Notes: generated by a model not told the origin, from the letters alone. A stretch of DNA of 64,000 nt from CANJXF01 sp043775015 (GCA_043775015.1 JAYVSV010000047.1:1-64000); one strand, 5' to 3'; shown: positions 7,856 to 16,609, counted from the stretch's first letter. Numbers and translations: made by a program.

Positions 7856-9103
7856 TCATTCACCTGGCTTGGGAGAATCATCCACGAATTTCAGCACCTC
7901 GTTGACGAGGATTTCGCCCGTTCGTTCGCCGAGGCTGGTTTGCGAAATGTAAGAATAACGTTTGAAACTGTCGTAATCTTCTTTGGCCAAAATGTAGCCA
8001 AACGCGTCGTTGGTCAGACCGAAGAGCAGGTTGTGTTTCCCGCGCATTTTACGCTTCAAATAATAGCCGATGTTCGGCAAGGCTTCTCCTGGGATGGTGA
8101 CAATTTGCGCGTCGCCCAAGTTCACGAGATTCATTTGCGTGGAGATTTTTCCGTCCGTGAAGCCAGCTCCACCGGGCAATTGTTTGAGCAGCGCACGCAT
8201 CAGCGGCGCATCTACGGGAAAAGAAATCGATCGTGCGGCACAATAAAGTTTTGGCGACTCTTGCTCAGGCGCATCCTGGATTATTCGCAGCGCCTCGTCC
8301 GCCAATAAATTGCCGATGCGCTGGCATTCCGCCCAATTGCGCGCCTCGCCATCGGGTTTGCGGTTGTCTGCCGTGATCATGCCGCCTTGCGCGCTGTTCA
8401 TGAAAATTCCCGTCCCGCCGCCTTTCTCCGCGATGCGACTGTAAAGCGGTCCGACCATGTCGGGACTGCAAACGCCGACGCCGCTCCCGATGACTTCGGG
8501 ATGGATCGCATAATTGACCAGCGTCGCAAATGGTTTTCCAGATGCGTCCAAAAATTGAATCACGTTGCAACGCGGATCGTACAATTGCTCTGCGTAATAG
8601 TTGTAGGCGATTTTTCCATTGGCTTGACCCGTGGCGATTTTCATCCGTGCAGTTTGAAGGTTCGCCGTTGCTTCGTTAATTGCTTCGGCCATCCGAGCGC
8701 AAACCAGTTCCAGATATTTCGGATCGCTGGAAGTGCCACCTTTGCCGTCGGGGAAGCCGTAGCAATCCGGCGCGCTGTGGGTGTGCGTCGCACCGATTAA
8801 AATATTTTTGGGATCAATGCCTTTGACCGCCGCGCGGACTTTGTTGCCGAGCAGCGATGGAAAACCAAGGAAATCCGCGCTCACAATCGCGATGCGGGTT
8901 CCTTCTTGATCAACGACGAGGGCGCGCACATTGAGTTCGCCATCTTTGCGCGTGGTTTTTTTCGACGGACCGACCCCACCGCTGACCGGCAGAAGCGGAT
9001 CGGGCGTGACATTGCGAACGGCGATGCCGACGCGCAATGCGGCAGACGCCTGCAAGGCGGAGAGTGTGAGGCAAATCAGGAGTGTGATTGATTTTAGTTT
9101 CAT
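7856..9103 (-). CDS. neutral/alkaline ceramidase-like amidase (N-terminal domain family), exported
   Basis: The 415-residue protein has a signal peptide ending near ASA (residue 20). It then shows the features of the neutral ceramidase N-terminal domain: GIAVRNVTP at the mature start, the zinc-binding THTHSAPD (His107, His109), NYAIHPEV with a further metal His, and MNSAQGGM, the region around the catalytic serine in ceramidases. It lacks the C-terminal immunoglobulin-like domain of full ceramidases, as is common in Planctomycetes/Verrucomicrobia members. Substrate is probably an N-acyl or other amide in the periplasm, but sphingolipid cleavage is not established. It is the last gene of a minus-strand run and sits 91 nt downstream of a YdjC-like deacetylase. 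Confidence 0.8.
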   Translation of the reverse strand: MKLKSITLLICLTLSALQASAALRVGIAVRNVTPDPLLPVSGGVGPSKKTTRKDGELNVRALVVDQEGTRIAIVSADFLGFPSLLGNKVRAAVKGIDPKNILIGATHTHSAPDCYGFPDGKGGTSSDPKYLELVCARMAEAINEATANLQTARMKIATGQANGKIAYNYYAEQLYDPRCNVIQFLDASGKPFATLVNYAIHPEVIGSGVGVCSPDMVGPLYSRIAEKGGGTGIFMNSAQGGMITADNRKPDGEARNWAECQRIGNLLADEALRIIQDAPEQESPKLYCAARSISFPVDAPLMRALLKQLPGGAGFTDGKISTQMNLVNLGDAQIVTIPGEALPNIGYYLKRKMRGKHNLLFGLTNDAFGYILAKEDYDSFKRYSYISQTSLGERTGEILVNEVLKFVDDSPKPGE

Positions 9104-9194
9104 AACTGCAAAGGGATTGTTTTGTGATTGATTAGATAGAGGCGATTTTCAAAAGCAAGGTTCAAACGTTCGTGAAAGCAAATTGCCTTCGATC

Positions 9195-10169
9195 TCAGCG
9201 ACTTTTATTCGCTGCCCGTTGCTTGTGTTGAAGGTCGCGCAACGGTTTGTAGCCGATGAGAATAATTTTCTGATCAGCGATCAGCTTCTTCATCTCTTCG
9301 TCGTGGGTGAACACTTCGAATTGTTGCGAGCGGGTGGACCATGAACCAGTCACAGCTTTCAATTCGTCGTTTGGGAATCCAGCGTGGATGTAAAGTTCAG
9401 TTACGCCCGGCTTCAAATTTTTCACGATGTCCAACCAGAATTGTTTCACCCCATTATTTTCCTTCTTCAACTGGTCGAAAACAAAATAGTCCGGTGAAAT
9501 AATGCCCTTCGCCGCAAACTCGTTGCGCAATTCCGGATGCCCCATCTTCGCCAACGTTTCCTGTGACGCCATGCGCGCCGGCAGATCAAATTCCACCGCC
9601 AATTGCAGGTAACTCTTCATGTAGTCCGGGCTGTATTGCAACGTGCCCATGTGGGAATCAATGTGCGTTACATCGACGCCCGCCGCGAGAGCGCGCCGGA
9701 TTTGCGCCCGCCCTTCGATCAAGGCTTGTTCGGGATTGGAGTGAGCGTAAACATCTTCCACAGCTTTCCAAAGGTAACCGCTCGGATCAACCAGGCCGGG
9801 AACCTGTTCCCGTGGAGCGACCGGGCCCCAGCGATATTTTCCCCATTCCGAAGTGTGACAAAGGTGGATCCCAAAATCTTTTTCGGGATGACTTTTGGCA
9901 TAATCGGCAATCTCAGTAAACCAGGGGCAGGGAACCATGATCGTGGCGCAGCGCATCGACCCTTTCTCCAACGACTCGATGGTGGCGAGATTGGCCGAGT
10001 GACACATGCCAACGTCATCGCCGTTGACGATGAGAATTTTGTCAGTGGATTTATATCCGAGACGCTCGGCGAGCGAAGTAGGTTCGGCAGCGCGAGTGCA
10101 GACGGCAGTGATGAGCAATGACACGACCAGCGGACAGAATCGAGAGAAGAGCGTTTTACTTGGGTGCAT
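9195..10169 (-). CDS. ChbG/YdjC-family carbohydrate deacetylase-like protein, exported
   Basis: The 324-residue product carries a signal peptide (PLVVSLLITAVCTRAAEP) and the YdjC/ChbG fold. NGDDVGMCHSAN provides the paired Asp residues, HLCHTSEW a metal His, and HIDSHMGT a second His of the metal site. Family members remove acetyl groups from N-acetylated oligosaccharides such as chitobiose. The open frame extends further to a TTG at 10205; the ATG at 10169 is preferred because it puts the signal peptide at the N-terminus. The exported location differs from cytoplasmic ChbG. Its upstream neighbour on the same strand is the fuconolactonase-like gene, 99 nt away, so the two may belong to one sugar-related transcription unit. 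Confidence 0.75.
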   Translation of the reverse strand: MHPSKTLFSRFCPLVVSLLITAVCTRAAEPTSLAERLGYKSTDKILIVNGDDVGMCHSANLATIESLEKGSMRCATIMVPCPWFTEIADYAKSHPEKDFGIHLCHTSEWGKYRWGPVAPREQVPGLVDPSGYLWKAVEDVYAHSNPEQALIEGRAQIRRALAAGVDVTHIDSHMGTLQYSPDYMKSYLQLAVEFDLPARMASQETLAKMGHPELRNEFAAKGIISPDYFVFDQLKKENNGVKQFWLDIVKNLKPGVTELYIHAGFPNDELKAVTGSWSTRSQQFEVFTHDEEMKKLIADQKIILIGYKPLRDLQHKQRAANKSR

Positions 10170-10268
10170 GCGGACGAGATTACTTTTGGAAATCCCGACG
10201 CGCAATCACGTTTGCGCTCCAACGCAGCTTTGGAGTCGCCATGCCGATTAAAATTCCAGGCGTTTTAA

Positions 10269-11099
10269 TCAAATCTTGATCCCGTAAAACTGGGTCGCAC
10301 TTTCCCCGAATAACTTTGACTGGACGGAAGATCCCAGTTGTTGAGCGTAGCGGTCGATCAGATTGAAAACTTTTCCGTAGTTCCCAGCCAACAAACAGAC
10401 CGGCCAATCTGAGCCGAACATCACGCGATCTTCCCCGAACGCTTCGAAGGCGGTATCGAGATAAGGTTTGAAATTGGCTGGTTTCCATTTCACCCAATCG
10501 GCCTCGGTAACTAAGCCGGAAACTTTGCAGAAGACATTCGGAGAATTGGCCAGCTCACGAATGTTTTTGCTCCACGCATCAATTGCGCCGTCACGAATCG
10601 CAGGCTTGGCGAGATGATCGAGCGCAAATCGCTGTTCGGGCAATTGGCGCACGAGTTCAATCGCGGCGGGAAGTTGATGCGGAAACAACAGAAGATCATA
10701 GGTAAAGTTGAACTGCTTCAATTCTTTTAGGCCACGCACGAAATCCGGTCGCAAAAGAAAACGTTCGTCCGGTTCGTCCTGCACGACGTGCCGGACTCCG
10801 ACAAAACGAGGATGCCGCGCCAATTCCGCGAGTTGCTCAACGACCTTTTCCGAACGCAAATCAACCCAACCGACGACGCCTTTGATGAACGAATTTTCGT
10901 CAGCCAATTTTAAGAGCCAGCGCGATTCTTCCAAAGACTGTCGTGCTTGGACGGCGATGGCGCCATCGAAGGCGTGCTGTTGCAAGAGCGGTTGCAAATC
11001 GCTTGGAAGAAAATCGCGGCGAATCGGCCAATCGGATTTCATCCAACCATACTCGGCGATGTTGAATTTCCAAAAATGCTGATGAGAATCAAGACGCAT
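10269..11099 (-). CDS. amidohydrolase family 2, L-fuconolactonase-like
   Basis: The 276-residue protein is an amidohydrolase TIM barrel of the L-fuconolactonase/L-rhamnono-lactonase type. Seen are the N-terminal metal pair His6 and His8 (DSHQHFW), VGVRHVVQ in mid-barrel, LDHLAKP with a metal His, and the late FGSDWPV Asp. Such enzymes open sugar 1,4- or 1,5-lactones to aldonates. It is the last gene of a five-gene minus-strand operon with FucU, an aldo/keto reductase, a Zn dehydrogenase and a TIM-barrel isomerase, and starts 9 nt after its upstream neighbour. That context supports a lactone made by the aldo/keto reductase as substrate; L-fuconolactone is the best guess, other 6-deoxy or pentonic lactones are possible. 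Confidence 0.8.
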   Translation of the reverse strand: MRLDSHQHFWKFNIAEYGWMKSDWPIRRDFLPSDLQPLLQQHAFDGAIAVQARQSLEESRWLLKLADENSFIKGVVGWVDLRSEKVVEQLAELARHPRFVGVRHVVQDEPDERFLLRPDFVRGLKELKQFNFTYDLLLFPHQLPAAIELVRQLPEQRFALDHLAKPAIRDGAIDAWSKNIRELANSPNVFCKVSGLVTEADWVKWKPANFKPYLDTAFEAFGEDRVMFGSDWPVCLLAGNYGKVFNLIDRYAQQLGSSVQSKLFGESATQFYGIKI

Positions 11100-11108
11100 G
11101 AAAAGCGA

Positions 11109-11957
11109 TTAATTGGAATCCGAAAACCACTTTCGGAAACTCGCCATCGTTTGTTTCGCCGCGCCATCGCTGTCGGGCAGCGGCAAAATTTCCGCAGAGA
11201 TGTAGCCTTGATAATTTATTTTACGCAAAGCCCGCGCAATGGGTGCGATGTCAGTGTGTCCGAAACCAATTGCCTGACGATTGCTGTCAGCGAAGTGAAC
11301 GTGGCCGAGTTTATTGCCCGCGAGACGCAACGCCGCCGCGATGTTCGTCTCCTCGATGTTCATGTGAAACAAATCGCAAAGCAGAAAAATATTTTGCGGT
11401 TTCAGCGTGTCGAGAAATGCCCGCGCGTCGTCAACGCATGTCAGCAAATTTGTTTCATAGCGATTCAGCGGTTCGTAGAGCAGGGGAACGCTATATTTTT
11501 CCGCGCGCGCGGCGAGTTCGTTCAGCGCTTCGGCGAGCCATTCCATCGCTTGCTCGCGCGACACGCCTTCGCCGCAACGACCTTGCATGGAGCCAATGAT
11601 GGCGGGCGCGCCGAATGGCCCGGCGAAATCAATCAACTCGGTGACAAACGCGATGGCGGCGCGGCGGATGGCGGCATCGGGATCGGTCAGACGCAGTTTG
11701 TGTTTAATCCAACCGGCACCCGACCCGACGGCGGCGATCTTCAATTTGTGATAATCCAAAAGTGATTTGAGTTCATCGCGATCCAGCGCACCGGCCGATG
11801 TTGGAAAAATTTCCACCGCCGAAAATCCGTGAGCCGCCGCGCGGGCGCAGCCGTCAGCCAGATTGTCCCAGAAAACGAACGGGCCGCCGCGCGCTTCGTT
11901 GACCAACGAAATCGTGACAGATGGTCGTATTTTTGCCGCAGATGCCTTCGGATTCAT
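11109..11957 (-). CDS. sugar phosphate isomerase/epimerase-like TIM-barrel protein
   Basis: The 282-residue product belongs to the xylose-isomerase-like TIM barrel family (AP endonuclease family 2 superfamily). Metal-site residues are visible in order: Glu in LLYEPLNRYE, Asp and His in LLCDLFHMNIEE, His in HVHFADSNRQ, and Glu in ISAEILPLPD. This is the set seen in hydroxypyruvate isomerases and ketose 3-epimerases. ATG 11957 is used; a TTG one codon earlier is also open. It lies between the Zn dehydrogenase (9 nt gap) and the fuconolactonase-like gene (9 nt gap), so it is translated from the same operon. The exact isomerisation is not predictable; a keto-deoxy-sugar acid or an epimerisation feeding the pathway would fit. 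Confidence 0.75.
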   Translation of the reverse strand: MNPKASAAKIRPSVTISLVNEARGGPFVFWDNLADGCARAAAHGFSAVEIFPTSAGALDRDELKSLLDYHKLKIAAVGSGAGWIKHKLRLTDPDAAIRRAAIAFVTELIDFAGPFGAPAIIGSMQGRCGEGVSREQAMEWLAEALNELAARAEKYSVPLLYEPLNRYETNLLTCVDDARAFLDTLKPQNIFLLCDLFHMNIEETNIAAALRLAGNKLGHVHFADSNRQAIGFGHTDIAPIARALRKINYQGYISAEILPLPDSDGAAKQTMASFRKWFSDSN

Positions 11958-11966
11958 CAAATTTTC

Positions 11967-12995
11967 TCAGGCCAATTCAACCATCGCTTTGATCACGCCC
12001 GTCTCCGGTTTGGTGTAGGAGGGGAAAACTTCGGGCAAATTGTCGAACGGCGTGCGATGCGTGACCCACGGACGGGTGTCGATCCGCCCTTGCTCGATCA
12101 ATTGAATGATGCGTGTGAAATCGGCGGAGAGAGCATTGCGGCTGGCGAGCAGCATCAATTCGCGGCGATGCATCACCGGCGCGTGTGGAAAGGAGATTTC
12201 CTGCTGCGTGATGCCAACGTAAACCAGGCGTCCGGCAAAGCTGACGTAGTTGAGCGCTTGGCTCATACTCTTGTTGCTGCCCGTGGCATCGATTACCACT
12301 TCGGGCAACGAATCGCCGGTCAACGATTTTAGTTTTTCCAATTCGCTGCCGTCGCCGTTGGTCAGGATCGTGTGCTCGACGCCCAGGTTGTTCCGGCAAA
12401 AATCCAGACGCGACGCACTCATGTCCATGACAATGGTTTTTGCTCTGGAAATTTTGGCGAACTCCAACACCGAAAGTCCGATGGGTCCAGCGCCAATGAC
12501 GAGGACGCTTTCACCCGGTTGAGGATTGCCGCGGTTAATCGCGTGACAGCCAATCGCCAACGTTTCGACGAGCGCCAGTTGCTCAAAGGAAAGTTTGCGC
12601 GACACATGGAGTTTTCGTGCGGGCACCGCAAACAGCGGACGCAATCCACCGTCGCAATGCACGCCGAGCGTCTGGTTATTTTCGCAACAGTTGGTGTGCC
12701 TGCGACGACACGAAGAGCATTTTTGACAATTAATATATGGCTCGACCGAACAGCGGTCGCCCCGTTTTACGTTGGTCACATCAGCGCCCACCGCGACGAC
12801 TTCCACGCCGAGTTCGTGGCCAGGAATGCGCGGGTAACTGAAGAACGCCATCTTGCCGAGATACCCGGAAATATCGGTTCCACAAATTCCAACACGATGC
12901 ACGCGCACCAACGCTTCGCCCGGACCGGGAGCCGCGGGTTCGGGAATTTCAATGGCGCGAAACAACAGTGGCTTTTCGAGTTGAATGGCTTTCAC
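11967..12995 (-). CDS. zinc-dependent medium-chain dehydrogenase (sorbitol/threonine dehydrogenase type)
   Basis: The 342-residue protein has the zinc alcohol dehydrogenase layout. Catalytic zinc residues are Cys38 (GICGTD), His60-Glu61 (GHE) and Glu144. The structural zinc loop has Cys90, Cys93, Cys96 and Cys103/104. A Rossmann VIGAGPIG follows near residue 170. I place the start at GTG 12995, two nt after the stop of the upstream aldo/keto reductase gene and about 10 nt after a ggag; the longer open frame to 13103 runs inside that gene and is not credible. In this operon it could oxidise a hydroxyl of a sugar acid (for example 2-keto-3-deoxy-L-fuconate), but the substrate is inferred only from context. 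Confidence 0.82.
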   Translation of the reverse strand: MKAIQLEKPLLFRAIEIPEPAAPGPGEALVRVHRVGICGTDISGYLGKMAFFSYPRIPGHELGVEVVAVGADVTNVKRGDRCSVEPYINCQKCSSCRRRHTNCCENNQTLGVHCDGGLRPLFAVPARKLHVSRKLSFEQLALVETLAIGCHAINRGNPQPGESVLVIGAGPIGLSVLEFAKISRAKTIVMDMSASRLDFCRNNLGVEHTILTNGDGSELEKLKSLTGDSLPEVVIDATGSNKSMSQALNYVSFAGRLVYVGITQQEISFPHAPVMHRRELMLLASRNALSADFTRIIQLIEQGRIDTRPWVTHRTPFDNLPEVFPSYTKPETGVIKAMVELA

Positions 12996-12997
12996 GA

Positions 12998-13930
12998 TTA
13001 ATTGTTCTCCAGCAGTCCTTCGGTGTGGCCGAGATTTTTTACCGCCGAGAAAATGTTTTGCACTTCGCCGAGCAATGTCGCATCGATCGGTTCTGCGGCC
13101 CACTCAACCCATTTTTCAATGTGCTCCGGCGTGGCGGTGCCGGCGACCGTGGTCGTGATGTCTTCGTTGGCGAGCGAAAATTGCAACGCGAGTTTTGCGA
13201 TGTCCACGCCCCGGCTTTGGCAATGTTCCGCCGCGCGTCGAGCCGCAGCCCTGACGTTCTCCGGTTCCTTGAGCCACTTGGGCAACGGTGCATTCGTCAA
13301 CAAGCGCGCGCTGAATGGACCGGCGTTTATGACGCCAACGCCGCGTGTTTTAAGAAATGGAATTATCTCATCGGCGTAACGCGTGTTTTGCAACGTGTAT
13401 TGGTTGTAGCTGAGGACGACATCAAGGTCGGTTTGATCCAGGGCGAATTTAAAAATTTTCATCGGATAACCCGAGATGCCGATGAAACGAACTTTTCCCT
13501 GCTTCTTCAATTTGCGCAAAGCGGGCAGGGTTTCATCGACGATCTGTTGCATTGGCACGAACTCGATGTCGTGGCAGAGAACCATATCCAGATAATCCGT
13601 GCCGAGGCGGTGCAGGCTTACATCTACGCTCTCGATGACGCGGCGGGCCGAAAAATCAAAATGATTCAGGTCGTAGCGCCCGAGTTTTGTTCCGAGCATG
13701 TAACTTGCGCGCGGGACATCGCGAAGGGCGATGCCGAGCAAAATTTCGCTCAAGCCGCGCCCGTAAAAAGGTGAGGTGTCGATGAAGTTCAAACCGTTTT
13801 CCAGCGCGACGCGAACGGTTCGCAATGCTGTGTCCAATTTGACCGGGCCGAATTCCTGCCCAAGCGATGACGCGCCGAAACTTAAGATCGGTAGTTGCAA
13901 ACCGGTTTTTCCCAACGGGCGAGTTTTCAT
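12998..13930 (-). CDS. aldo/keto reductase, probable L-fucose/L-galactose-type 1-dehydrogenase
   Basis: The 310-residue protein is an aldo/keto reductase with the full catalytic tetrad: Asp51, Tyr56 (DTSPFYG), Lys82 (LGTKLG) and His120 (LCHDIE). The sequence around RPLGKTGLQLPILSFGASSLG and GISGYPMKIF resembles the L-galactose/L-fucose (D-threo-aldose) 1-dehydrogenase branch, which makes sugar 1,5-lactones with NAD(P)+. ATG 13930 is preferred over the TTG two codons upstream. FucU is encoded 27 nt upstream and a lactonase-like gene downstream in the same operon, supporting sugar C1 oxidation. Substrate specificity within 6-deoxyhexoses or pentoses remains open. Confidence 0.82.
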   Translation of the reverse strand: MKTRPLGKTGLQLPILSFGASSLGQEFGPVKLDTALRTVRVALENGLNFIDTSPFYGRGLSEILLGIALRDVPRASYMLGTKLGRYDLNHFDFSARRVIESVDVSLHRLGTDYLDMVLCHDIEFVPMQQIVDETLPALRKLKKQGKVRFIGISGYPMKIFKFALDQTDLDVVLSYNQYTLQNTRYADEIIPFLKTRGVGVINAGPFSARLLTNAPLPKWLKEPENVRAAARRAAEHCQSRGVDIAKLALQFSLANEDITTTVAGTATPEHIEKWVEWAAEPIDATLLGEVQNIFSAVKNLGHTEGLLENN

Positions 13931-13957
13931 CAGCAAATTATAAATGAGAAATTTTTT

Positions 13958-14404
13958 TCACGGTTGGCGGGCACCCATTGTGAGGAGGACGTTAGCCCAA
14001 AGTGCCTGATCACCGGTTTGGATGGTGAGCACGTGATCCGGCGATTCCACCGCCTTGTAGAAATCCCATTTCAGAATGGGTTTTAATTGCAGCGTCGAAC
14101 CGCTTTTCTTGAGGACGTCGCGAAATTCATTCCACACCGGTGGCTCTCCTTTTTGTGCGTAAGAATCATCCGCCGGAATCCCCATGGTCTCGATGTGATC
14201 CACTGGAACCGCGCTCAGCACGGCACTCAAGGCTTGCGCCACCGTTACGACGCCGGGCGAAAGATTCAGGCAAACGATTTCCGCGTTCGCACCTTTCTTG
14301 GTGGACGCGGGATAATTTCCATCCGCGATTAAAATTTTGGCGTGATGACCGGCCCGCCCGAGAACTTCATTTATTTTTGGATGAAGCAGTTGGTGATTGA
14401 GCAT
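13958..14404 (-). CDS. fucU: RbsD/FucU family sugar mutarotase
   Basis: The 148-residue protein matches the FucU/RbsD family in length and layout. Its N-terminal HPKINEVLGRAGHHAKILIAD contains the conserved His and the Asp of the sugar pocket, VDHIETMG lies mid-protein, and ALWANVLLTMGA near the C-terminus. FucU interconverts alpha and beta anomers of L-fucose, and RbsD does so for ribose; the surrounding operon favours fucose or a related deoxysugar. It is the promoter-proximal gene of the five-gene minus-strand operon. No regulator gene is adjacent. The call to FucU rather than RbsD rests mostly on the context and on length. Confidence 0.8.
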   Translation of the reverse strand: MLNHQLLHPKINEVLGRAGHHAKILIADGNYPASTKKGANAEIVCLNLSPGVVTVAQALSAVLSAVPVDHIETMGIPADDSYAQKGEPPVWNEFRDVLKKSGSTLQLKPILKWDFYKAVESPDHVLTIQTGDQALWANVLLTMGARQP

Positions 14405-14677
14405 ATTTTTTGCGATTAGCTAACCGACGCCGGGTCACGAGTTTTTAAGTTTTTCACAGCGAAGGAACTGTTTGTTAAATGCCGGAGCAGTGTCAAACTT
14501 CTTCGCGAAGCCGCTCATTGTTTTGGCGTGTTGCCAAGTGCGTTGAGCGAATTGGCTCAAACATCCGCGTTTGCCAAACTGGGCCTCGTGAAAATTTGTT
14601 GCAGCAGGAATCTGATGAACAAACTCAGTTGCATCGCGAAATGAGACGGAGTAATATGGAAGCATCAATACCGGATG

Positions 14678-14700
14678 AAGTGAAGTTCGCAGCTTCACTT
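14678..14700 (+). promoter_or_regulatory. leader hairpin ahead of the PUR-alpha-like gene
   Basis: An 8-bp perfect stem (aagtgaag with cttcactt) and a 7-nt loop lies 22 nt before the ATG at 14722. It is in the divergent 317-nt gap (14405-14721) between fucU and this gene; the rest of that gap shows nothing recognisable. It could be a translational control element or a target for the RNA-binding product itself, but that is speculation. Confidence 0.35.
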
Positions 14701-14721
14701 ATTTGGTTAGAAAGAAAAAAC

Positions 14722-15081
14722 ATGATCTCGAATGAACGTCCTTCGCCCTATGGTAATAATCGGCCTTACAATTCCGGTTATAACTCAGGTTATAACTCCG
14801 GCTACAAGTCTGGCTATAATTCCGGGCCGCCCAAGCCGCATGTGGTCGAAGACACTCTCAAAACCGACCGCGTCCAGATTGAGCGGAAGACTTTTATTTT
14901 CACGTTGAAAGAAAATCCACGTGGACGTTTCCTGCGCATTACCGAAGAGGTCAATGGCAAGCGCGACAACCTGATTATTCCTGCGACCGGCTTGGACGAG
15001 TTTAAGAAAATTCTCGACGCCATGGTTCTGGCCAGCGCCGAAATTCCTCAGAAAGCGGAAGAGCAGCCTCCGTTGCCCTAA
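14722..15081 (+). CDS. PUR-alpha-like nucleic-acid-binding protein (DUF3276 type)
   Basis: The 119-residue protein has a low-complexity N-terminus (residues 1-38) followed by a single PUR repeat: DRVQIERKTFIFTLKENPRG, then RFLRITEEVNGKRDNLIIP and a C-terminal helix (LDEFKKILDAMV). Bacterial PUR-domain proteins bind single-stranded DNA and RNA as dimers. The N-terminus consists of five tandem YNSG-type tetrapeptides, an unusual tail likely to be disordered. The open frame runs upstream to 14479, but that part looks non-coding, and the ATG at 14722 gives the standard domain start after an A-rich leader. It is monocistronic and convergent with the GH28 gene. Confidence 0.75.
   Translation: MISNERPSPYGNNRPYNSGYNSGYNSGYKSGYNSGPPKPHVVEDTLKTDRVQIERKTFIFTLKENPRGRFLRITEEVNGKRDNLIIPATGLDEFKKILDAMVLASAEIPQKAEEQPPLP
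14767..14826 (+). repeat. 12-bp tandem repeat (five copies) encoding YNSG tetrapeptides
   Basis: Five consecutive 12-bp units of the form tay-aay-tcn-ggn encode YNSG, YNSG, YNSG, YKSG, YNSG. Third-codon-position differences between units show selection or age rather than a very recent expansion. Copy number could vary between strains by slippage. Confidence 0.85.
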
Positions 15082-15109
15082 ATTGCGGACGGGCGTCAGG
15101 GCACGCCGG

Positions 15110-16609
15110 TCATTCGAGACCCGTGCCGTGAACATGGATCAGCCGCACCCGGTCGGCATGGGTGATTTCGCTTTTCTTATTGGTATTTTTGAAATCGCAA
15201 TTCGCAATCGTGACGTCGGTGACTTTGGTCTTTTCAGATAATCCTTCGATGACAATCGCCTGTTCGAGTTTCACGAACGTGACGTTCCGAATATCAACAT
15301 GGCGAATTCTCGGAATTGTCTCTCCCGCCGTCACCTTGTCGTAAATCATCGTGATGTGAATTCCCGTGACCGCCGTATCGACGGTGCAATCGCGTGCGAA
15401 AAAGTTTTCGATGAACCCGCCGCGGCGCGGATTCGTCTTGAGCCGCAAAGCCATTTTTAAATCGGGGCTGTCGAAATTACATTTCTCAGCGAAAACATTT
15501 CGAATCCCTGCCGCCGTCTCGCTGCCCGCCGTGACGCCGCCGTGACCCGCTTTGAAGTGACAGTTCCGAATCACAATATTTTCGCATGGAATATTCACAC
15601 GCCGACCATCCGCGTCGCGTCCTGATTTGATCGCGATGCAATCATCGTCCGTATTGAACGTGCAGTTTTCGATTAACACGTCGAAGCACGATTCCGGGTC
15701 GCATCCATCGGTGTTCGGTGCTTTGACGCCGACGCTCTTCGTGTCCACCGTCACGCCGCGAACCGTGACGTTCGTGCAGTAAAGCGGATTCAAAACCCAC
15801 ATTGGCGAATCGATCAAGCGAACCCCTTCGATCAAAACATTGCGACAACGCACCGGTTGCACAAAATTTGGTCGCAGAAAATGTCCGCCGCCAAAAACGC
15901 GTTCCCTGGTCGGCACACCTTGATCGCCCATGGCCACGAGTTTGTTCTGGTCTTCCTTGCCGGTGTCCTTCCATTTATGCCAAACCGATTTCGAAGCCTG
16001 TCCGTCAATTGTTCCTTTACCGGTGATCGCGATATTCTCCTGTCCAAATGCGTAAATGAACGGCGAATAGTTCATCACCTCCGTGCTTTCAAAACGGGTG
16101 AACACCACCGGAAGAAAGTTCTTCGGTTCCGTGCTGAACAGAATCGTGGCCTCCTTCACAAGGTGCAAATTGACGCCGCTCTTCAGATGAATTGCGCCGG
16201 TCAAAAATTTTCCCGCAGGCACTACCACCCGTCCGCCACCCGCTTCGTGGCAAGCTGCCACCGCTTTCGCGAACGCCTGCGTGCAATCCGTCTTTCCGTC
16301 GGCTACCGCGCCGAATTTTGTGATCACAAAATCGCGTTTTGGAAAAGTGGGAGGCACGATGCGCGCGACAATTTCCGGTAACTTCGCCCAAATTCGCGCG
16401 GCTGCTTCGGCATCTTCCTTGGACTCGGCATTGGTTTGCGTTACGCCAGATTCGGTCGCCGCCGCGCGAGCCACCGCAAATTTTCCGAAACCGATCACGC
16501 AAAACGCAGACGTCAATGAGATGATGCTCAATCCAAAAACCCTCGTGTAGATCGGCTTGAAATGAATCGGTGCGACCGAATTTTTTGTTCGCTTCGAGTG
16601 GATTAACAT
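15110..16609 (-). CDS. glycoside hydrolase family 28 (polygalacturonase-like), exported
   Basis: The 499-residue protein has an N-terminal membrane/signal segment (about residues 26-48) followed by a pectate-lyase-like right-handed beta-helix. The entry module FGAVADGKTDCTQAF is present. The GH28 active-site elements appear in order: NTDGCDPES, FNTDDDCIAIKSG with the paired Asp, GHGG with the catalytic-site His, and a RLKT/RIK-like motif (MALRLKT). Members hydrolyse galacturonan or rhamnogalacturonan linkages, but some act on other polysaccharides. A relation to the L-fucose-type operon upstream (14.4 kb and below) is possible through plant or algal polysaccharide use; this is inference. Confidence 0.85.
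   Translation of the reverse strand: MLIHSKRTKNSVAPIHFKPIYTRVFGLSIISLTSAFCVIGFGKFAVARAAATESGVTQTNAESKEDAEAAARIWAKLPEIVARIVPPTFPKRDFVITKFGAVADGKTDCTQAFAKAVAACHEAGGGRVVVPAGKFLTGAIHLKSGVNLHLVKEATILFSTEPKNFLPVVFTRFESTEVMNYSPFIYAFGQENIAITGKGTIDGQASKSVWHKWKDTGKEDQNKLVAMGDQGVPTRERVFGGGHFLRPNFVQPVRCRNVLIEGVRLIDSPMWVLNPLYCTNVTVRGVTVDTKSVGVKAPNTDGCDPESCFDVLIENCTFNTDDDCIAIKSGRDADGRRVNIPCENIVIRNCHFKAGHGGVTAGSETAAGIRNVFAEKCNFDSPDLKMALRLKTNPRRGGFIENFFARDCTVDTAVTGIHITMIYDKVTAGETIPRIRHVDIRNVTFVKLEQAIVIEGLSEKTKVTDVTIANCDFKNTNKKSEITHADRVRLIHVHGTGLE

Noticed and set aside
10947..11765. Plus-strand open frame (272 codons)
   Set aside because: It runs antisense across two conserved operon genes and their boundary, which a real gene would not be expected to do here.
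14767..14826. CRISPR-like short tandem repeat
   Set aside because: The repeats are contiguous 12-bp codon units inside a gene, without spacers.
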